Source of the DNA: Monodelphis domestica
Taxonomy: Eukaryota; Chordata; Mammalia; Didelphimorphia; Didelphidae
Assembly: GCF_027887165.1 (NCBI RefSeq)
Contig: NC_077232.1
Coordinates: forward strand, 78,932,483 to 78,996,482
Reading direction: 5' to 3'
DNA length: 64,000 bases
Shown here: positions 1-10,382 of the stretch, piece by piece
Position numbering within the stretch: the first letter of the stretch is position 1
Layout of the letters: each line of letters starts with the position of its first letter
The notes under the pieces: generated by a model
Seen by the model: only the letters and a program-made list of their open reading frames with translations
Database searches by the model: none
Told to the model about the DNA's origin: nothing
Translations under genes and position numbers: made by a program

Positions 1-237
1 TATTGGTGCCAAGACAGAAGGTAAGAATGAGGTAGAGCCAAAATAGTGGAGTGGAAGCAAGGAAGGCTCAAACCACCATAAGATAGAAGGTAAGGATTGT
101 TTTTTGTTTATTAATTTAAAAATAAAATAAAGCAATCTGGCCTCAGACACTTCCCAGCTGTGTGACCCTGGACAAGTCACTTAACCCCCATTGTCTAGCC
201 CTTACCACTCTTCTGCCTTGGGACCAATACATAGATA
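1..237 (+). repeat. tRNA-derived SINE fragments (type A)
   Basis: Positions 1-30 are a SINE 3' end (AAGACAGAAGGTAAG). Positions about 125-237 are a second copy: CTGGCCTCAGACACTTCC, GTGTGACCCTGG, then the CCAATACATAG tail. The second copy is cut by the hairpin element that follows. Confidence 0.75.
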
Positions 238-249
238 AATAGTCTATAG

Positions 250-457
250 CAGAATATTTGTTAATTAATTAATAATTAATTAGGAAATGGGATATTGTTG
301 TTGATCAATGGATAAAGAGAGAGTTGAGTAGGTTGAGTCATCTTTGAAATTCCATTCTGGCTTAAAGAAATCCAATCCACTCAACTCTCTCTTTATCCGT
401 CGATCAACAACAATATCCTATTTCCTAATTAGTTCTTAATTACCTAACAAATATTCT
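250..457. repeat. Long imperfect inverted repeat (MITE-like hairpin)
   Basis: Arms of about 85 bp (251-336 and 372-457) are complementary with roughly ten mismatches and one single-base indel, around a loop of about 35 bp. A 10-bp direct repeat, AGATAAATAG, flanks it at 233-242 and 468-477, possibly a target-site duplication, although the bases are simple. It interrupts a SINE. No transposase is present. Family unknown. Confidence 0.6.
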
Positions 458-574
458 CCTTCAAGACAGATAAATAGATAAATAATATAATAAAATATAA
501 ATAATAAAATGAAACAATAATGGACCTTTCTATAAGGTTTACAAATCAATTTATTATACATATTAACACCACAA

Positions 575-900
575 CTATGAGAGATAGTAGGTACTTTTAT
601 TATCCCCATTTTACAGATGAGGAAACTGAGGCTGGGAGATATTAAGGGAATTGCCATAGTCCACATGACTAAGTAAAAGGCCTGAAGCAGGATTTGAACT
701 CTGGTTTTTCTGACTTCTGAATCCAGTATCCAGAATACCACAGTGCCTTTTAATATGGTGCATAACGTTGATTTTGAGATCCTGGAGATCGTCTAGCTCT
801 GTCCATTTTACAGATGGAAAAACTGAAATCTAGAGGGAGAAAGGTAGAAAAATGATAGTCAGTGGCACACTGCTGTCTCACACTCCCTGTTCAGTCCATC
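575..900 (-). repeat. MIR-like CORE-SINE copies
   Basis: The reverse MIR signature ATTATCCCCATTTTACAGA followed by GAGGAAACTGAGGC lies at about 595-635, with the tRNA-like head near 690-757. A second, short fragment with CCATTTTACAGATGG lies at about 780-840. Confidence 0.7.
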
Positions 901-904
901 CAGA

Positions 905-1215
905 CTCTTCCAGCCTTCTCTTGGGATCATTGATTTGAAGTTAGAAGGGACCTTAGAGACCACTGGGTCTAACCCCTCCATCTCACACGTGAGGAAGCTG
1001 AAGCACAGACCAGTTAAATGACTGGGACAAGGTCACACAGTCAGTAAGTGCCTATGGTAGAATTTGGAACCAGATCTTCCTTCCTCAGACTCCAGGGCTC
1101 CATCTATGCTGCCTCTTCCAGGAAGCCTTTCCTAATTGCCTCCCCACCACTCCATTGGGAATGACCTCCTTTGGACCTCAGAGAGTGGCTTGTTTCCCCT
1201 TTCCAAGATCCTCAT
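905..1215. repeat. MIR-like SINE followed by L2-like fragment
   Basis: About 918-1110: GAAGTTAGAAGGGACC, GAGGAAGCTGAAGC and GGTCACACAGTCAGTAAGT, a CORE-SINE on the minus strand. About 1110-1215 has TTCCAGGAAGCCTTTCCT, typical of the L2 3' region. I see nothing recognisable at 1216-1461. Confidence 0.55.
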
Positions 1216-1461
1216 CAGAGTAGATAATAGAGCATTCTAGAAGATGCCAACCCGGCTCAAATATCTACTCACTTGGTGATGATAGACAAATGGAGACCAA
1301 AGCTCTCTGATCTTCAGCCTCCCTACTCAGTCACATCTGTCCATAAACCTTAAAGAGCTCCAGAAATGTGCCGGGTGCGGTTAATGGTCAGACTGGACTG
1401 TCGGGAGGGCAGGGGTCTAAACTCAGGGCAAATGACTTAGGGAACTGGGCAGAAGTATCCT

Positions 1462-1655
1462 AATTTAGCTACATCTTAGAATCAATACTGTGTATCTGGT
1501 CCAAGCAGAAGAGTGGGAAGGGCTGGGCAATGGGAGTTAAATAACTTTCCCAGGGTCACTCAGCTAGGAAGTGTCTGAGGCCAGATTTGGACTTGGTACC
1601 TCCTGTCATTAGGCCTGGCTCTCCATCCACTGAGCCACCCGGCTGCCCCCTCTCT
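1462..1655 (-). repeat. tRNA-derived SINE (type A), reverse
   Basis: Near full-length minus copy: AGAATCAATACTGTGTAT, GGGTCACTCAGCTAGGAAG, then the head complement GAGCCACCCGGCTGCCCC. The stretch after it, up to 1840, holds nothing I recognise. Confidence 0.8.
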
Positions 1656-1840
1656 CTCTTGTGGAAAAGGCTTTTGACCTTTCCCTATGGGTTCCCTGGG
1701 TTCAAGAGCACCTCATACTTTGGGAATGGGCTAGGGGTCCATCAGAGCCTGGGAGGGAGATTGCTCTCATCAGATTGCCTATAGGGATCTTGGGTTATTT
1801 TGGGGGGGTTAAGCATATGCTTTATTCTTTGGGGTTAGGG

Positions 1841-3060
1841 GAGAGAGAAAAGGAAGGAGAAAGAGAGAGGAGAGAGGAGGAAAAGGAGAGAGAGGGAGTA
1901 AGGGAAGGAGAAAGAGAGAAAGGGAAGGGGAGAGAAAAGGAAGGGGAAGGGGAGAGAGATGGAAGGGAGAAAGAGTAAGGGAAGGGGAGAGAGATAGAAT
2001 GAGAGAGAAATGGAAGGGGAGAGAGAAGAAGAGAGAAAGAGTAAGGGAAGGGGAGAGAGATGGAATGAGAGAGAGAAATAGAAGGGGAGAGAGAAGAAGG
2101 GAGAAAGAGTAAGAGAAGAGGAGAGAGATGGAATGAGAGAGAGAAATAGAAGGGGAGAGTGAGGAGGGAGAAAGAGTAAGGGAAGGGGAGAGAGATGGAA
2201 TGAGAGAGAGAGAAATAGAAGGGGAGAGAGAAGAAGGGAGAAAGAGTAAGGGAAGAGGAGAGAGATGGAATGAGAGAGAGAAATAGAAGGGGAGAGAGAA
2301 GAAGGAAGAAAGAGTAAGGGAAGGGGAGAGAGATGGAATGAGAGAGAAATGGATGGGGAGAGAGAAGAAGGAAGAAAGAGTAAGGGAAGGGGAGAGAGAT
2401 GGAATGAGAGAGAAATGGATGGGGAGAGAGAAGAAGGAAGAAAGAGTAAGGGAAGGCGAGAGAGATGGAATGAGAGAGAAATGGAAGGGGAGAGTGAGGA
2501 GGGAGAAAGAGTAAGGGAAGGGGAGAGAGATGGAATGAGAGAGAGAGAAATAGAAGGGGAGAGAGAAGAAGGGAGAAAGAGTAAGAGAAGAGGAGAGAGA
2601 TGGAATGAGAGAGAGAAATAGAAGGGGAGAGTGAGGAGGGAGAAAGAGTAAGGGAAGGGGAGAGAGATGGAATGAGAGAGAGAGAAATAGAAGGGGAGAG
2701 AGAAGAAGGGAGAAAGAGTAAGGGAAGGGGAGAGAGATGGAATGAGAGAGAGAGAAATAGAAGGGGAGAGAGAAGAAGGGAGAAAGAGTAAGGGAAGGGG
2801 AGAGAGATGGAATGAGAGGGAGAAAAGGAAGGGGGGAGAGAAATGGAAGGGGAAAGGGAAGGAGGGGAGGGAGGAAGAGAGTAAGAAAAGGGGAGAGAGA
2901 GGAGAAGGAAGAAGGGAGAAAAAGAGAAAAGGAAGGAGAGAAAGAGGGAGAGATGGAAGGGGGAGAGAGAGAGAAGGATTAAGAAAGGGGAGAGAGGAGA
3001 GGGAAGGAGGAAAAAGAGAGAAGAGGGAGAAAGAGAAGGGGGAGAGATGGAAGAGCGAGA
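1841..3060 (+). repeat. Purine-only minisatellite, unit about 62-71 bp
   Basis: About 1.2 kb in which the + strand is almost purely A/G, with scattered T in TGGAATGAGAG and GTAAGGGAAG. GAGTAAG recurs about every 62-71 bp (near 1973, 2039, 2106, 2174, 2245 and on to about 2880), giving roughly 13 units. Long open frames on both strands are by-products of composition. Confidence 0.9.
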
Positions 3061-3960
3061 GTGAGTCTTGGTCAACAAATGCCCTGTATTTGAGTTCCAG
3101 GTCAGCTGTATGTGTGTTGGCTTCTCCTCTGCCTGGCTGGAAATATCTTTCAGGCTCCGAGACAGGTCCTCAGTGTCCTGGGCCGGTCCCCCCGGAGCCT
3201 CGTAAGGGGAGGGACAGTAATTACAGGCTCAGGTGCCAAGTGGCCCCATCAGCAGCAGTTAGTGGGCTGTGGATGCATACTCATTAATATGGGGGGTGGG
3301 GTGCAGGAGGGACAAAACTCCTAATTTAAGCACAATTCTCCCTTCTTTGCGCTGAGAAAATAGCAGCAAACATCAGCAGATCTTAGCAACCAGGATCCCC
3401 AAATGAAGGGCTTTTTGTGCCCGGGAGGAGGGAGGGCTCGCCGTGTTTGCTTTGCCCCCGTGTGGATATTTCTTTCTGCGATGCCACGTGTATTTTTAGC
3501 CCAGGTTAGAGAGGCGCTCTCTGTTCTTGGAGCGGAGAGCTTGAGCCTGGGCTGGGCGGAGGGCCGCGCATGTGAGGACATAAAAGCCCCATTCTTCCCT
3601 GGACCCTGATGGCAAACTCGGTCTAAGGGGCACAATGGGCAGGAAAAGCCAGAGGCTGGCCTCGGTGGAGGACAGTAGGTGGGCAGCAGGTACAAGGACC
3701 CTCCTGTGCCCGAGGCCGCGCTGAGTTCCTTGGCCACTCGCCACCTCCATTTGAGGCCGAAGGCCTCCTAGGTGAGGGGAAATTCCCTTCTTTGGTAGAA
3801 ACTTTAACTGGGTTATTTTGAATCGAGCATCGCCCGAGGCATTTGTTTTGGAGAAACTGTAGTGGAAAGAACCCCAGATTGGGGGGTCAGAGAGGCGGGT
3901 TTTGGTTTCATACATGAGGGAAGTCTTCCTAAATAGCCTTCACGTCTGTCCAAAGCTTGA
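3061..3960. other. Non-repetitive stretch, candidate regulatory DNA and possible promoter
   Basis: No recognisable repeat or exon. It contains homeodomain-like cores (GTAATTACAG, CATTAATATG, CTAATTTAAG). The part at 3400-3760 is richer in CpG than its surroundings. GGGCGG at 3554-3559 and ATAAAAG at 3580-3586 are spaced like a promoter, and a CTAG|GTGAGG donor-like site lies at 3771. An alternative first exon is possible but unproven. Confidence 0.35.
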
Positions 3961-4080
3961 ACAGGCCGCCTTGGGGAGAGGTGATGAGTTCTCCATCTCC
4001 TGAAATCTTCCACCGCTTAGCTTGGGAGGGGGAGGTTGTAGAGGAGATATCCGTGGAGCCAGGGGAGTCTCCGTTCCTCC

Positions 4081-4378
4081 CACTCTGTGATGTCAAGGCC
4101 ACTTACCCGCCCCTTACCTTCTCCGGCCCTCAGTTTCCCCTTCTGTAAAAGGATGGGGGCATGCTGGACTCTGTCATCTCTAAGCCAACTCTCCAGTGTT
4201 TTTTTTTTCTTTAAACCCTTTTCTGCCATCTTAGAATCAATATTATGTAATGGTTTCAAGGCGAGGCAGTGGGGTTTAAAGGACCACAGCCAGGAAGTAT
4301 CTGAGGCCATATAAACTCAGGAAGATTCAACTTCCTGACTCCAGGCCCGGCACTTGATCTACTTCACTATGTAGCACG
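4081..4378. repeat. MIR fragment and reverse type A SINE
   Basis: About 4081-4190 has CCCTCAGTTTCCCC and TGTAAAAGGATGG (MIR, + strand). About 4200-4378 is a minus-strand type A SINE (TTAGAATCAATATTATGT, GGAAGTATCTGAGGCC). Confidence 0.65.
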
Positions 4379-5085
4379 TAGTAGGCTTTTTAAAATGTTT
4401 ATTTTAAAATATTAATTAATTTTAAATTATTTTAAATTGGTTTTTTAATGGTTTATTCATGTGGGGATAAAGGATTAAACAAGCCCTGCTTTCGGTGAGT
4501 CTATGTTCTAATTCTGGAGACGAGAATACAGACAAATCGGTGACTCAGTGGAGAGAGAGTGAGTGTATCAGATCTGAGGTCCTGAGTTAAAATTTTAAAT
4601 CTGACTTCAAATCTAGCCTCAGTCAGTTCCAGGAATGGGGAGGGGGAAAGGGAGGGAGACAATATGAATCCTATAATTTGAGAAAACTTCTCAATTTTGT
4701 TTTTTAAACAAATAAAATTTGAAAAAAAGTATTCAGGGAAAAAAATCTGGTCTCAAATACTTTCTAATTGTCACTTAACCCCAATTGCCTAGCTCTTCTG
4801 CCTTAGAACTGATACTTAGTATTGATAAATTAATCAATTAATTAATTTAATTGGTTAAATTTTTAAAAAAGGAGATTCAGGAGTAAGGGGCACTTGCTGA
4901 CCCCAACCCAGATGAATATGATATACAATATCACAAGAAAAGTGCATCCAAGGTGCTACAAACGGGGGAGAAATTTTTGAAACTATGGGGTTTAGGGAAG
5001 ACTTCTTGGAAGAGGCGGCAGCTTTAAGGATGAGTAGGAATTCAGGTGAAACAGAAGGGAAATAGACATTGGAAATCATCCAAGA
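4379..5085. repeat. AT-rich DNA, SINE pieces and LINE-like tail
   Basis: AT-rich at 4379-4450. A type A SINE head lies at about 4538-4622 and its tail at about 4745-4828. Between them an AAATAAAATTTGAAAAAAA tail (about 4630-4730) looks like a retroposon 3' end inserted into the SINE. Positions 4870-5085 resemble an old dispersed repeat I cannot name. Confidence 0.5.
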
Positions 5086-5480
5086 ATAGGCATGACAGCT
5101 GAAAGCAGGGCTGAAAGAACCCAGCGGCTGGGTTCTCTCCTCCTGTCCCTGGGAGTTACGTGCTTAAGTTGCCAGAGCCAAGATCCTTTGAGCAACCAGC
5201 CTTGGGTCTCTGCAGCTGTCCAGCTGTCTTATCCCGCCTCAGGAAAAAAAGCAAAATTGTCTTTTCCCCTCCAACTGTATCTGTTTATTCGGGGCCTGCA
5301 GCACCTTCAAAGAGGCAATGTTAGGGCCAATCACATCTCCCTTGCTGGGGCCTCCACTGGGCCCATTATACAATTAGACTGAATTCCGGCTCAGGCAGAA
5401 TCGTGAGGCCACCCCTAATTGTTCAGCCCATATGCAGCCTGTTAATTATTCCAAGTGCAGCGCCCATTTTTAATTGGTCA
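5086..5480. promoter_or_regulatory. Candidate conserved non-coding element
   Basis: About 395 bp of single-copy-looking sequence with clustered TAATT/ATTA cores (ACAATTAGAC, CCTAATTGTTC, GTTAATTATTCC, TTTTTAATTGGTC) and CCAAT-type boxes (GCCAATCAC). No repeat signature and no coding exon that I recognise. It lies upstream of FGFR3 exon 5. The enhancer role is inferred from motif density only. Confidence 0.35.
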
Positions 5481-6103
5481 TTCAAGTAAAGATGGGTGGT
5501 CACAGCCTTTCCCCCAATAAGTAAATGAGCAGTGGTTTGGGGTGGGGGGTGCTCTCCAATGCAGGACTCTGGGAAGAAAATATCAGACTCCTTTTGTTGA
5601 GGGGAGCACCTGGGCCCCAAGACCTGCTCACACCCTGGCACTGACAGTCCCCCACCTTCCCTTTCATTCCCCCATCCTGCCCCACATACACAGAAATGAC
5701 GTGCACACCTGTTTGCTACCAGCAAGCTTCTTTCCTCATCAGTGATTTATGGTTCTCTAGCCAGTGCTGGTATGTGCATTTTTTAAAAGGTGAAAATAAA
5801 TTGCCGCCCTGCATTAAACAAAACAAAAAAACTCCCCTGCAGTGCCCTGTTAACAATATGCTTGATTCTCTCTCTCCTCTTTTTCTTTCTTTCTTTCCAT
5901 TCTCTCTTTTTCCTTCCTTCCTCCCTTCCTTTCTCTTTCTTTATTTTGTTTTCTCTTCTCTTTCCTTCCTCCCTTTCCTTGCTCTTTTTTTCTCTTCTAT
6001 TCTCTTTTTCTTTCTTTCCTTCTTTCTTCCTTCCTTCCTTTTTTCTTTCTTTCTTTCTTTCTTTCTTTTTCTTTCTTTCCTTCCTTCCTTCCTTCCTTCC
6101 TTC

Positions 6104-6188
<85 letters not shown>

Positions 6189-6407
6189 TTTCTTCCTTTC
6201 TTCCTTTCTTCCTTTCTGACTTTCTTTCCTTTATTCATATCACCTTAGTATCAGCTCTAAGACAGAAAAGCAGCAAGGACTAGGCAATCAGAGTTAAATC
6301 ACTTTCCTAGGGTCACACACAGCTGGACATATCTAAAGCCTGATTTAAAGCTCGGATCTCTCGTCTCCAGACCTGGTACTCTATCTACTGTGCTACCTAG
6401 CTGCCCC
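5481..6407. repeat. Unique DNA, TTTC/TTCC tract and reverse type A SINE
   Basis: 5481-5860 shows no feature I recognise. 5870-6232 is a pyrimidine tract, mostly TTTC with TTCC blocks. 6240-6407 is a minus-strand type A SINE (GGGTCACACACAGCTGG, CTACCTAGCTGCCCC). Confidence 0.75.
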
Positions 6408-6409
6408 TG

Positions 6410-7800
6410 TTTCCCTCGTTTTTATTGGGATTTGGGAGAGTCAGGACTGAAGTAACATTATCCAGTCCTACTCTACTGAGGAGGAAACAGGCCTAAAAAA
6501 GGAAAGAGGCTTTGCCCAAGATCAGATAGAGTCCGCCATGTCTTGGGAGAAAGAGATGTGTGACAGTGGAGTGGGCTGCATTGAACCTACTTTTGTAGGA
6601 CAGAAAGAAAATCTTATTTTAGAACCAGTTTGAACTTTGGAGCCTCTGAGGCCTCCGCTTGAAGCTCTCCTGCAAGGGGGTCTTGCTTCCTCCTGAGGCG
6701 GCCTTTCTTGCTATAGGATGGCTGATCAGAGACTGAGATCTCAAGCTAGGATGAAGGGGAGAGCGTCTAGCCTGGCCCCTTCATTTCACATATTGGAAAT
6801 GGACATGAGCAGAGGCCAGATTTGAACCGGTCACCCGTGGAAAAGGGGGCTGGATTTGGAATTAGAGTCCTCAGTTAGCCATAGGTGACCCTGAGCCAAA
6901 CTCTTAGCCTCTTGGGGTCTCTTCCATAAGAACGAGGGGGTCAGACTAAATGATCCCAGTTTCCCTTGACCCCATTGTCCAACTGGCTTCAGGGAGAGCT
7001 CAGAACAGGTAGGCCCCGGGTTTGGTCTCCTCATGGGCTCCATCCTGAGGATGCTGGGCGGGAGGAGAGGAAAGGGGGATGTAGGGGAGACCAGGCTGGC
7101 CGAAGTGGGTGTTCTCTGGCCCTCCCTCACCCCCACATGCCCAGTAACGGCCACACACACAAAGAGGCAATCGGAGGGAAATGGGCCGTTGGACAAAACC
7201 AGGAACAAATGAGAAATCGAAGGCGGAAGCCAAAGGCAGTACCACGAGGGAGAAGGAAAAGAAGCCACACAAAAGACTTCACAGAGTGGAGGCAGGGTCC
7301 GTCTGGGGGTCCTGGGAGGGGGAGGGGAGACCAGGTGGCTAGGAGCCCTAGCAGTTGGCCCTTCGCCCTATTCCCTGCCACCTTTCAAACTGTTGGCGAG
7401 CCCCCAGGGCCACCCCAATCCAACTGAATTTCCTCCTCCCTGGGCTTCCAGCAAGGCCCTGGGAAAGAAGGTGGTGTTGGATGGAAGTGGCCTGTGGTGG
7501 CGCTGGGTGTGTGGACGTCAGGCCCGGAAAGCGAGAAGAGAGCCTTCAGAGCCAAAATGCTTAGAAATGGGTAGCCTTGGGTCTCCAGACCCCTCTTCCC
7601 CTGTACCATGCACCCACTGTGGTCAGATAATCATGTTTATAAGAAGCCTACATTTAAAGTCAGGAGGCCTCCGTTGAAGACCCTCTCAGGGATCCTAAGG
7701 AGCCAGGGAACTTTGTTACTAAATGACTTCATTTCTGAGCCTCAGTTTCCTTATCTGTAAAATGAAATGACTGAAATCAACCTTCTGGTCCTATATGTGA
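6410..7800. other. MIR fragments around about 680 bp of unique DNA
   Basis: Weak MIR fragments at about 6430-6530 and 6740-6950. 6961-7640 has neither repeat nor exon signature that I can defend. 7640-7790 is a + MIR (GAGCCTCAGTTTCCTTATC). Confidence 0.4.
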
Positions 7801-7854
7801 TACTAGCAGAGGTCAAGGGTATGAGTCTAGTATTTGTCTTGACGGGTGTGCGTG

Positions 7855-8154
7855 TGTGTTTTCATTTTTTTCCATTAACAAGCATTTATTTTTTCTCTTT
7901 CCCAACCCTGCTGGGAAAAAAAAGCAAAAGAAAATATAAAACCTTTATAATAAATATGCATGATCATGGAAAATAAATTTCCATGTTAGCTATGCTTAAA
8001 TGTATATGTATATAAACATATATGTGTGTGTATAAATGTGTATACATATATAAATATATCTGCATATATGCATAAATATAGATATCTATAGATTAGGTAG
8101 AGGGATGGATGAATGAGTGGTTGGAAAGGGGTATGGACAAACAAACGGAGGGAG

Positions 8155-8209
<55 letters not shown>

Positions 8210-8365
8210 GACAGACAGACAGACAGACAGACAAGACAGAGAGAGGAAGGAAGAGAGGCAAAAAAGGAAGGAGGGGGGAAATAGGAAGAGAGAAAAAGAC
8301 AAAAAGGAAGGAAGAAGAAAAAGAAAAAGAGAGAGCAAAAGAAAGGAAGGAAGAAAGAGAGAGAT
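7855..8365. repeat. LINE-like 3' end (reverse) with GATA/GACA and purine microsatellites
   Basis: 7855-7990, with AACAAGCATTTATTTTTTC, matches a reverse LINE 3' end type I associate with marsupials. It is followed by a TA/TG stretch (7995-8090), (GATA)n at 8155-8208, (GACA)n to about 8236, then GGAA/AAAG purines to about 8365. Confidence 0.7.
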
Positions 8366-8439
8366 GCATAACTAGCATACATCATTATTAGTCCATTTGA
8401 GTCCGGTTTGGTTCTTGCATTGATTTGCCTTCTTTTTAG

Positions 8440-8830
8440 TTCAAGCCTGTTTTAAATTGATTGAAACCCCACAGTTGCCTTGTAAAGGAAGGGGCAGCCA
8501 GCCATGGCTCCGTCCCACCCTCACCCATGGCTGGGGACATACAGGGAGTTGCTGGCAGCAAATGCCACCCAGGCCGGCAAGCCATGGCTGTGGTATCCCA
8601 GTGATCTTTGGCAAGGGCACCACATTAGGCACCAGGCCTTGCCAGTACCTGCCAAAGGGCAGCTTTGTCTCCTCCCAGACCAGACATTGTTCTGCACTGC
8701 CCGGGGCTAAGATTTATTACTCCAAAGAGACACTAATAACTGGACCTCTGTTTCTCTGGAGTTTCAGGAGCTGGGAAATAGGAAGGAGTCTTCTAATTAG
8801 TTCAGTTAATTTTTCTTTTGTTTGTGGCTG
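8440..8830. promoter_or_regulatory. Candidate regulatory stretch with repeated CCATGGCT and NFI-like sites
   Basis: No repeat signature. The 10-bp palindrome AGCCATGGCT occurs at 8500-8509 and 8580-8589, with a related CCCATGGCTG near 8525. TTGGCAAGGGCACCA and TTGCCAGTACCTGCCAAAG resemble NFI half-site pairs. Possible enhancer in or upstream of an FGFR3 intron; inference only. Confidence 0.3.
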
Positions 8831-8889
8831 TTAACTGTTGACAGTTGTGGGGCCAGAATGGAGAACTGGGAGGGGCCTTGCTCACCTTG

Positions 8890-9745
8890 TTTACCATGGG
8901 AGCATCCACCCATTTTACTGAGGAAGCTCCCAAAGAAAAAGAGGAGATTTGAACCCACGTCTTCTGATTCCAGATTCAATGTTCTCTTTGCTATATGCTA
9001 TGATACCTTCGCCTTAGTCATTCAGTGTGGCAGGACAAGAAGCAGAATCAGCATGTTGTAGATGTACAGTAATTTTTTTTCAAAGCTACTAGGTAGCACA
9101 GTGGCTAGAGCATTGGGTCTGGAATCAGGAAAGCCTGAGTTCAAATCCAGCTTCAGACATTTGCTAGCTCTGTGATTTGGGGCAAGACACATATCTCTGT
9201 TTGCCTCCATTTCCTCATCTATAAAATGAGCCAGAGAAAGAAATGGCAAACCACTCTAATATCTTTGCCAAGAAAATTCCCCAAATGGATCACAAAAAGT
9301 TGGGTACAACTGAGCCACAATATTTTTTTATGATGACGTGGGCTATCAAAAGCCTCACCACTGATATAATCCAGTCACTTTACAGCAAAGGAAACTGAAG
9401 CCTCCTCTGAAAGAGACTTGACCCTTGGCTCTGCTCAAACCCTGGGCCTTGCCCTCAAGGAGATCACAAGATGACACATTTCCTTTCTTAGACTTAGTTA
9501 AGACTAGGACATACATTGGACAGAGGACTAGACTTGGATTGAGAGTCTACCTTCAGATATTTATTAGTTGTGTAACTCTGGACCACAATTCTGCCAGCCT
9601 CAGTTTCCTCTTCTATAAAATGGAGGTATTGATAATGCCTGTTTCACATGTGAGGTCCAGATGACATATTTGTGTGATGTTTTGCACCCCTTAAAACGGT
9701 TCATAAATTATAGCTGCTAATTTATTATTATTATTATTATTATCA
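8890..9745. repeat. MIR, type B SINE and second MIR with TTA repeat
   Basis: 8890-9005 is a reverse MIR. 9087-9332 is a + tRNA-derived SINE of a second type (GAGTTCAAATCCAG B box, CCATTTCCTCATCTATAAA, ATGGCAAACCACTC). 9335-9430 is a reverse MIR fragment. 9480-9745 is a near full-length + MIR (CAGCCTCAGTTTCCTC) ending in (TTA)n. Confidence 0.75.
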
Positions 9746-10177
9746 ATATTCCAGGCCTAGGCTAAAGACCAAGGATGGTCACAGTGAGCCTCCACAACCT
9801 AGAATCAGCCAGCCAAGGTAGTCTGGCTAGATGGTGTGAGTGAAGGGCCAAAGCCTGTCTCTACTTTGGGAGACTCAACCTCCATTCCTTGTTGTAGGAT
9901 TCCATGATGCAGATAAAGGACAGCTGCCCTTCCTGTCCCCTGTGTTCCAGAAAACATTCCCTGATTGCCTCCTACTCCCACCCCAAGGCCCTTCCAGAGC
10001 CAGGGCTCAATCCATCCAGACTGGGCAGTGGGATGCCAAGTGGATTACACTGTCATCAGATTGTTCTTCTCTGAAATTAGACTGTGCTCCCCACTTTCCT
10101 CCCCTCCACCAAGATCAGGACCTAACATCATGTTTCTCCTCTTCTCTCTCCCCTTCCTCCTCCTCCTCCTCCTCCTC

Positions 10178-10256
<79 letters not shown>

Positions 10257-10321
10257 GTCTCTCTCTCTATCTGTCTCTCTCTCTCTCTCTCTTTCTCTCT
10301 GTCTCTCTATCTGTCTCTCTC

Positions 10322-10352
<31 letters not shown>

Positions 10353-10382
10353 TTCTTCCTCTCCCTCTCCCTCCCTGTCCTC
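9746..10382. repeat. L2-like fragment then (CCT)n/(CT)n tract
   Basis: 9920-10130 has GTTCCAGAAAACATTCCC, similar to L2. 10145-10382 is (CCT)n followed by (CT)n with CTGT/CTTT interruptions. Confidence 0.7.

Noticed and set aside
1822..3078. 418-residue open frame on the minus strand (Ser/Leu/Pro-rich)
   Set aside because: It is the pyrimidine strand of a purine-only minisatellite; the frame is open because the repeat lacks stop triplets. No domain and no conserved start.
3634..3723. 29-codon frame starting MGRKSQRL after the TATA-like site
   Set aside because: Too short, no similarity to an FGFR signal peptide, no evidence of translation; kept only as part of the promoter hypothesis.
7000..7680. 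Overlapping open frames of 70-150 residues on both strands
   Set aside because: No recognisable protein, no splice pattern, Pro/Gly-rich frames typical of GC-richer non-coding DNA.
8155..8240. CRISPR-like regular repeat
   Set aside because: Simple GATA/GACA tetranucleotide repeat without spacers in a vertebrate genome.
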